Positions 42,449 to 47,479 of a stretch of 47,479 nt of DNA are shown piece by piece. The position numbers and the translations under genes were made by a program. The stretch spans positions 1 to 47,479 of the forward strand of contig CAKZON010000046.1 in the NCBI GenBank assembly GCA_937136425.1, in the 5' to 3' direction. The notes under the pieces were generated by a model. It was not told where the DNA came from and did no database searches. It worked only from the letters and a program-made list of their open reading frames with translations. This DNA is from an uncultured Crocinitomix sp. (lineage in GTDB: Bacteria > Bacteroidota > Bacteroidia > Flavobacteriales_D > Crocinitomicaceae). The first letter of the stretch is position 1. Each line of letters starts with the position of its first letter.

Positions 42449-44545
42449 TTGCTAAAAACTCTACACATACTTGCATTTTTATGTATTTGCTATTCAGTTA
42501 ATGCACAAAGTGAAGCAATTGAAAATCTAAAAAATAAGATTGAAAGCCAGTCTGAAGACACCGTTTTTCAAATTATTGATCAGCACCTTTATTATTTAGA
42601 TTCGGTTGATGCCAGTGCACTGCAAAAAATAGAAGTTCTCAATTTAAGGGTTAACATTTCAGATTCATTAAATAATAGGCTAGAAAGTCTACTTGGCTAC
42701 CAACAACTAAGTGAATACGGAAGATTCATGAATTCCAATGAATATTTTAGCATTCTAAAAAAGAGTGGTAATGCACAAGCTGGTCTTGGTAATATTGATC
42801 AAGCAATGCAAATTTACTTTACCGCCGTAACATTAGCAGACAGCATTGATAACGACACCCTATTAGCTGATATTTATCGCACAATTGGAATCAAGTATAA
42901 AAATGCTCAAAACCCTAATTTGGCCTTAAAATATTTAGACGAATCGCTTATTATTTATTCGCTTTTAGCTGATTCTGTTGGAATACTGAATTGCTATATG
43001 ACAATGGGAAATGCTTATAAGCAACAAGACATTTATGATAGCGCCTTGTTTTACTATGATAAAAGTTTAAGTATTTCTGAAAACACCAATTATGCTAGAG
43101 GTGCAGCTGGAAACTACAATAATATGGGGAGTGCTTATTTGGGTCAAAAAAATTATGACAAGGCACTTGAGCATTTCTTTTTAGCATTAGAAATTAATAA
43201 GGCTGAAGGAAATGACAAATGGATTTCTTACAATTACAATAATATTGGAAACGCCTATTATCAGTTAAAAAAACATGACCAAGCCCTACTCTATTTAAAT
43301 AAAAGCATTGAGATTAAAACACGCCTTGGAGATGATGAAAACAAGATTCAAACTTTAGAATGGATTGCTGAAATCAACGCTGAAAAAGGAAATTATCAGT
43401 TGGCTTATATGTATTTACAGGATCATTTAAGAATAAAAAACAGCTTTCAAGACGCACAGCGTCTTCAAATGGCAGACGCCTTAGAGGCGAGATTTCAAAA
43501 TGAAAAAAAGGAAGTTGAAATTAATGCTTTAAAAGCCGAACAATCATTACAAGATGTGGTAATTGCTTCACAAACAAAAGATTTAGAACATCAAGAAGAA
43601 ATGCGCGCGCAAGAAAAAAACCTGATTTACGCTTTAGGTTTTATCATGCTTAGTTTGTTAGTCACAATTATTGTTTTTTGGAGAAACAATCGACAAAAAA
43701 AGAAATATAACGAACAACTTGAAACTAAAAACTCAGCAATCAACCAAGCCAATAGTGAAATTGAAGAAGCCCGAGTTAATTTAGAGCGTAAAAACAAGGA
43801 GGTTACGGACAGTATTAATTATGCAAAACGAATTCAAGCGGCCATTTTACCATCAGAAAAGACCATTGCTTCTCATTTAAACGAGGCGTTTGTACTTTAT
43901 TTACCAAAAGATATTGTTGCTGGCGATTTTTATTGGACAGAGCGTGTTGACAATACGCTGTTATTTGCCGTTGCAGATTGCACAGGGCATGGTGTACCTG
44001 GTGCAATGGTTAGTGTCATTTGCCATAATGCTTTAAATTCATGTATTAAACAATTAGGATTAACAGACCCGGGTGAAATTCTAGACGAAACAACCAAGCT
44101 AGTTTTAAAGCAATTTGAAAAATCAGAGCAAGAGGTTAGAGATGGAATGGATATTGCTTTATGCTCCTTTAACACAGCTACACGCGAATTAAAATTTGCA
44201 GGGGCAAACACTCCACTTTGGGTGGTAAGGGATGAAGAAGTTTTAAAATACAAAGCTACACGACAACCAGTAGGTAGCCATACCAATCGTGTTGATTTTG
44301 ACACACAAGTTATACCGATTCAAAAAGGAGATGTACTTTATTTGTCAAGTGACGGTTATTCAGATCAATTTGGAGGTGAAAAGGGCAAAAAATTCTTGAA
44401 TAAACGCTTTAAAGAGTTATTGATTAAGATTGCTCAAAGACCCATTAAAGAACAAAGCAAACTGTTGCGCAACAACTTTGAAAATTGGAAAATGGAATAT
44501 GAACAAGTTGATGATGTTTGCGTAATGGGTGCTCGAGTAGACTAG
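42449..44545 (+). CDS. TPR and SpoIIE-type protein phosphatase
   Basis: A 698-residue membrane signalling protein. It begins with TTG (MLKTLHILAFLCICYSVNAQ, a signal peptide), followed by extracytoplasmic TPR repeats (about 100-330; YNNMGSAYLGQKNYDKALEH is a typical unit), a coiled coil, a transmembrane span at about 392-411, another coiled coil, and a PP2C/SpoIIE phosphatase domain (about 450-697). Metal-binding motifs are AGDFYW (491), DCTGHGVPG (510), DGMDIA (565) and SSDGYSDQ (633), with Asp688-Asp689 near the end. The usual substrate is a phosphorylated anti-anti-sigma factor. Its stop touches the stop of the OmpR regulator on the opposite strand. Confidence 0.93.
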   Translation: MLKTLHILAFLCICYSVNAQSEAIENLKNKIESQSEDTVFQIIDQHLYYLDSVDASALQKIEVLNLRVNISDSLNNRLESLLGYQQLSEYGRFMNSNEYFSILKKSGNAQAGLGNIDQAMQIYFTAVTLADSIDNDTLLADIYRTIGIKYKNAQNPNLALKYLDESLIIYSLLADSVGILNCYMTMGNAYKQQDIYDSALFYYDKSLSISENTNYARGAAGNYNNMGSAYLGQKNYDKALEHFFLALEINKAEGNDKWISYNYNNIGNAYYQLKKHDQALLYLNKSIEIKTRLGDDENKIQTLEWIAEINAEKGNYQLAYMYLQDHLRIKNSFQDAQRLQMADALEARFQNEKKEVEINALKAEQSLQDVVIASQTKDLEHQEEMRAQEKNLIYALGFIMLSLLVTIIVFWRNNRQKKKYNEQLETKNSAINQANSEIEEARVNLERKNKEVTDSINYAKRIQAAILPSEKTIASHLNEAFVLYLPKDIVAGDFYWTERVDNTLLFAVADCTGHGVPGAMVSVICHNALNSCIKQLGLTDPGEILDETTKLVLKQFEKSEQEVRDGMDIALCSFNTATRELKFAGANTPLWVVRDEEVLKYKATRQPVGSHTNRVDFDTQVIPIQKGDVLYLSSDGYSDQFGGEKGKKFLNKRFKELLIKIAQRPIKEQSKLLRNNFENWKMEYEQVDDVCVMGARVD

Positions 44546-45250
44546 CTAACTGGCATTTAATACTAAGCCTAACTTCGGAATCGTTTCAATATTCACTGTT
44601 GGATCATGCATTAAATATTTTCTAATTTTAGAAATAAAAACATCTAAACTTCTTCCAACAAAATAATCATCCTCTCCCCAAACTTGCTCCATAATTTCTT
44701 TGCGGCTAACAATTCTATTTTTTGATTTGCAAAGCACCAATAAAATATCTGTCTCAGTTCTTGTTAATCGCCTCTGCTCTACTTTACATGCTAATGCTCT
44801 ATCTTTATGCACAAACGAATATTCTCCTATAGAATAAACAGCTTGATTTAAAGGTGCTGTAGCAGTTGTTGCAACTTTGTTAACGCGACACAATATTGCT
44901 TTAATTCGGCAAACCAACTCCACCTCATTAAAGGGTTTCGTTACATAATCATCTACCCCAATATTAAATCCTCTAATTTTATCTTCATCTGCAGCACGAG
45001 CAGTCAGCATCAAAATGGGCATATCCTCATTTACATTTTTAATAGCTTTAGCCAGCTCAAACCCATCTAGTTTAGGTAGCATTACATCCAATACACAAAA
45101 GTCAAATTTCTCTGCCTTAAAAGCCGACAAACCAAGTTCTCCGTCTCTACATAACTTAACGCCAAACCCGTTAGACTCCAAAAAGTCCACCAATAAAAAG
45201 CCTAAATTCGTATCATCTTCAACCAATAAAATTTGCGTTTTCTCTGTCAT
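44546..45250 (-). CDS. OmpR-family response regulator
   Basis: A 234-residue regulator: receiver domain (acidic Glu11-Asp12-Asp13, phospho-acceptor Asp55 in VLDVMLPKLDG, Lys105 in VTKPF) plus a winged-helix trans_reg_C domain (about 138-232, with RLTRTETDILLVLCKSKNRI, then FVGRSLDVFISKIRKYLM). It starts immediately after the kinase stop (no gap), so it is cotranscribed with the kinase at 45251, its cognate sensor. Confidence 0.95.
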   Translation of the reverse strand: MTEKTQILLVEDDTNLGFLLVDFLESNGFGVKLCRDGELGLSAFKAEKFDFCVLDVMLPKLDGFELAKAIKNVNEDMPILMLTARAADEDKIRGFNIGVDDYVTKPFNEVELVCRIKAILCRVNKVATTATAPLNQAVYSIGEYSFVHKDRALACKVEQRRLTRTETDILLVLCKSKNRIVSRKEIMEQVWGEDDYFVGRSLDVFISKIRKYLMHDPTVNIETIPKLGLVLNAS

Positions 45251-46498
45251 TTATGAATTATTTGAAATTGGAATTATAATATTAAATGTGGTTCCTAAAC
45301 CGAATTTGCTTTCAACATTAATGTGTCCTTTCATTTTGTTTACAACCATTTTTACATAAGCCAAACCTAGGCCAAACCCTTTTACATTGTGCGTATCTCC
45401 TTCTGGAACTCGATAAAATTTATCAAATATATTTTGAATATGTGCCTCTTCCATCCCTATTCCATTATCAGTAATTCTTAATCGAATTTCACCTGCGACA
45501 TTTTCAGTAGCAATCATAATTTCAACAGATTTATTGGAATACTTAATGGCATTATCAATTAAATTAGAAACCGTGTTAGAAAACAGACTTTCTTTTCCTA
45601 AAACATAACTTTCATCTGCATTTAGAGCCAACTCTATTGTAAAAGCACCTTCTGCTTTTGTTTTGCGTTTGCGTTGCACAACTGCTTCAATAATTTCATG
45701 CACATTGATAATATCGACAAATTCATTTTCAGAATTTTCAATTTTCGCCATTTGTAAAAGGTCGTCACAATTTTTAGTAAGACGCATATTTTCCTCTGAA
45801 ATTATAGTGGTATAATGCAATAACTTATCATTTGTATTTGCATCCAACCCTCTTGCAATCATACTATTTGCTAAAGAAATATTTGTTAAAGGAGTTTTAA
45901 ACTCATGCGTCATGTTATTTATAAAGTCTCTTGTGCGTTGTGAGAAAGCCCTCTCCCGCTTATAGTATCGATAAGTCAAGGCAAAGACAAATGACAGAAA
46001 TACAATGAAAAGAATTGAACTTATAAAAACAGGGCCTATTTGATTTCTTAAATATTTTGATTTATCAGGAAACTCAAGATATAATACGATTCCAGACTGA
46101 TCGAAGACTTTGTCCATGTTTTGCTCATACCCTGCCAATGGAGCGGTTCGTTTAGGTTGCGCATAACAAATGTCAAAATTATAATTCAAGTCGATATCAA
46201 ACCTTTGCAATTCGGCGGCAATCATATTGTCTGTTCGTTCCCAAGCGTTTTCATCCTGTAAACTCTCAACACATGAACTTTGTTGCTCTTCTACTAAACA
46301 ACAATCAACACTACTTTGCAACTCTGCATCTTCCTGAATGTTTTCTTCAATTGAACTCAACGCCATTTGCGTTTGTTTATTGAATTGTTCCTCTTGCTGA
46401 GCGGCAGAATTAAACACCCAAAATATTTGATTTACAATGAGTCCTACCAGCAGCACTGCTGCTATCCCCATTAACCAGAAAGGTGTTTTCTTTTTCAT
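45251..46498 (-). CDS. Sensor histidine kinase with cysteine-containing periplasmic domain
   Basis: A 415-residue kinase. Two membrane spans (about 9-29 and 156-178) bracket a periplasmic sensor domain of about 125 residues. That domain contains Cys66-Cys67, Cys76 and Cys111, a possible disulfide or metal switch. The HisKA phospho-acceptor is His198 (NNMTHEFKTPLTN), followed by HATPase_c (NLIDNAIKYS, DNGIGM, GFGLGLAYVK). It is the first gene of a two-gene operon with the OmpR regulator. It is divergent from the cysteine-rich exported protein at 46634, a candidate target or signal. Confidence 0.93.
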   Translation of the reverse strand: MKKKTPFWLMGIAAVLLVGLIVNQIFWVFNSAAQQEEQFNKQTQMALSSIEENIQEDAELQSSVDCCLVEEQQSSCVESLQDENAWERTDNMIAAELQRFDIDLNYNFDICYAQPKRTAPLAGYEQNMDKVFDQSGIVLYLEFPDKSKYLRNQIGPVFISSILFIVFLSFVFALTYRYYKRERAFSQRTRDFINNMTHEFKTPLTNISLANSMIARGLDANTNDKLLHYTTIISEENMRLTKNCDDLLQMAKIENSENEFVDIINVHEIIEAVVQRKRKTKAEGAFTIELALNADESYVLGKESLFSNTVSNLIDNAIKYSNKSVEIMIATENVAGEIRLRITDNGIGMEEAHIQNIFDKFYRVPEGDTHNVKGFGLGLAYVKMVVNKMKGHINVESKFGLGTTFNIIIPISNNS

Positions 46499-46564
46499 AA
46501 AATGAATTTACGCAGAAAAATAGGAAACTCCATTAATTTTAACTTCACGATAACATGTATTAAC

Positions 46565-46577
46565 AGGTTGATAACCT
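46565..46577. promoter_or_regulatory. Dyad in the divergent region before the kinase and cysteine-rich gene
   Basis: AGGTT (46565-46569) and AACCT (46573-46577) form a 5-bp inverted repeat with a 3-base spacer between two divergent genes. It is a candidate operator, possibly for the OmpR regulator; this is only a suggestion. Confidence 0.35.
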
Positions 46578-46633
46578 AATTACTTCAAAATCTTCAAGAA
46601 ATTGCAACCAGTATTCACTAAAAACAAATTTAT

Positions 46634-46888
46634 ATGAAGATTAAGAGTTTAAAATTTTTAGTTGGCGGATTAGGATTAGCCGTAGTTACAGCAATTGTAA
46701 TTTTTGCAGCATCACCCAGTCATGCCCAAGCGGACGAAACAATTGACAACGCAACCGAAATGGTTTCAAATGAAGTTGAAGTTAATAATGAACTAGCATC
46801 CGACACAAAAGATTGTAGCCCAGAATGCATGAAAAACAAAGAGTGCAAACCTGTTTGCGAACCTGGATGCACTATGCCGTGCGAGTAA
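46634..46888 (+). CDS. Small exported cysteine-rich protein
   Basis: An 84-residue protein with a basic N-terminus and a hydrophobic span (about 7-28; LVGGLGLAVVTAIVIFAASP) followed by SHAQA, which fits a signal peptide. The mature part of about 52 residues is acidic and ends with six cysteines at regular spacing: Cx3Cx5Cx3Cx3Cx3C. This pattern fits metal binding or redox activity. It is divergent from the kinase/regulator pair, whose sensor also carries a cysteine cluster. No family recognised. Confidence 0.75.
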   Translation: MKIKSLKFLVGGLGLAVVTAIVIFAASPSHAQADETIDNATEMVSNEVEVNNELASDTKDCSPECMKNKECKPVCEPGCTMPCE

Positions 46889-46909
46889 ATAATAGTAGTT
46901 ATTGTAATT

Positions 46910-46942
46910 GCCCTGACTTATTTAGTTGGGGCTTTTATTTTT
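46910..46942 (+). terminator. Rho-independent terminator of the cysteine-rich gene
   Basis: GCCCTGAC (46910-46917) pairs with GTTGGGGC (46925-46932), including two G-T wobbles, and is followed by TTTTATTTTT to 46942. Confidence 0.7.
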
Positions 46943-46960
46943 GATATTGACTCAACACAT

Positions 46961-47329
46961 TTACAGCAATCTGTAAATGTATTTGGCAGAATCAGTTTTA
47001 TGGAATTCATTGAGTTCTATCAACTCAGATTTCACAAGCCGCAAAGTATTTATCTTTCTTAATTTTAATATTCCAGTTTCAAATTTTTGCTTTGGACAAC
47101 TTACAAAAACAGAAACAATATCATAAAAATAATCTCCAGAGATAATATTTTTGACTTTGAAATCAATGACAATTGAATGAGGTTCGTCACTACAAGCCTC
47201 ATAAGTTCTTCTCTTCCAATCTGGAGCCACCTTACATTCGACAACCAAATCTGGTTCTTTATTTTCTTGAAAATCATGGGATTCAATCCCCATCAAAAAA
47301 AATAAATAGGTAAGAAAAAACAATATCAT
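46961..47329 (-). CDS. Small secreted protein of unknown function
   Basis: A 122-residue protein with a hydrophobic N-terminus (MILFFLTYLFFLMGIESHDF) that resembles a signal peptide or anchor, then a beta-rich domain with three cysteines (near residues 32, 46 and 78). It begins 7 bases after the stop of the elbB-like gene on the same strand, so it is likely cotranscribed. No named family is recognised. Confidence 0.55.
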   Translation of the reverse strand: MILFFLTYLFFLMGIESHDFQENKEPDLVVECKVAPDWKRRTYEACSDEPHSIVIDFKVKNIISGDYFYDIVSVFVSCPKQKFETGILKLRKINTLRLVKSELIELNEFHKTDSAKYIYRLL

Positions 47330-47336
47330 TAAATTA

Positions 47337-47479
47337 TTAATTGCATAATACTAATGTCGCTTCAATTGCCATTTTTATGTTATTTCGTACCGACAAAATA
47401 TCAGTCTCAAACATATAACATGGTGCTGAAACAATACAGTTTTCACGATCGATAGAGATTTCTTTTATTCCTTTTGCTG
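47337..47479 (-). CDS. elbB: ElbB-like class I glutamine amidotransferase (C-terminal end only)
   Basis: The minus-strand frame is open from the window edge to a TAA at 47337-47339. Its 47 residues, ending in NNIKMAIEATLVLCN, match by eye the C-terminus of ElbB: SIDRENCIVSAPCYM corresponds to VDEDNKIVTTPAYM in E. coli ElbB, which is a DJ-1/glyoxalase-like protein. Only the last part of the gene is inside the window. The function in this organism is not established. Confidence 0.65.
   Translation of the reverse strand, partial: AKGIKEISIDRENCIVSAPCYMFETDILSVRNNIKMAIEATLVLCN

Noticed and set aside
46509..46530. TATTTTTC as promoter box of the kinase gene
   Set aside because: It misses the conserved final G of TAnnTTTG and has no supporting -33 element.

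Overview
The window is about 36-38% G+C and reads as a chromosomal segment of a free-living member of the Bacteroidota, most likely Flavobacteriales. The evidence is the TAnnTTTG type of -7 promoter box upstream of many genes, the general absence of Shine-Dalgarno sequences, several secreted proteins with a type IX secretion (T9SS) C-terminal sorting domain, a type III glutamine synthetase, DUF2141 and DUF1800/DUF1501 proteins, and TPR-fused signalling proteins. I cannot fix the family or genus. I see no rRNA, tRNA, CRISPR array, prophage or insertion sequence.

Layout. 1-5.4 kb: the 3' part of an ATP-grasp-like gene, a small membrane protein, a cytochrome P450, a DUF2141 protein, the tRNA methylthiotransferase mtaB and a small secreted cysteine protein. 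5.5-11.6 kb (minus strand): ornithine aminotransferase rocD behind a possibly structured leader, an 83-residue protein that resembles the N-terminus of isopropylmalate dehydrogenase, and the leucine operon leuA-leuC-leuD-leuB. 11.7-16.5 kb: a conserved helical protein, a YigZ-family protein, an M42-like aminopeptidase and two translationally coupled PPK2 polyphosphate kinases. 16.7-22.3 kb: a DUF1800 / DUF1501 / discoidin-T9SS operon, a YdeI-like protein and another T9SS cargo protein. 22.3-29.7 kb: glutamine synthetase III, Hsp20 with a double-dyad upstream region, a lipoprotein, a protein probably translated from a leaderless message, a highly expressed Omp28-like T9SS protein and a Nudix hydrolase. 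29.8-35.1 kb: an unpaired carboxyltransferase subunit, two paralogous secreted proteins and two overlapping genes for cupredoxin/multicopper-oxidase proteins. 35.1-47.5 kb: a 466-base gene-free stretch with nested inverted repeats, a LytTR regulator facing a TPR histidine kinase, a T9SS-sorted CocE-type hydrolase, a methyltransferase, a TPR-SpoIIE phosphatase, an OmpR/histidine-kinase pair divergent from a cysteine-rich exported protein, and the 3' end of an elbB-like gene.

The most interesting signal is the gene pair at 33.05-35.11 kb. The four histidine motifs that make a multicopper oxidase active site appear to be divided between two coupled genes: the first product has HxH motifs but no type-1 cysteine, and the second has the complete type-1 site. 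Only the second carries a T9SS sorting domain, so a split oxidase that is co-exported is a testable idea. Other points worth checking are the structured gene-free stretch before the LytTR regulator, the rocD leader, the paired dyads before hsp20, the LeuB-like mini-protein, and start codons placed about 5 bases after the promoter box, which implies leaderless mRNAs.
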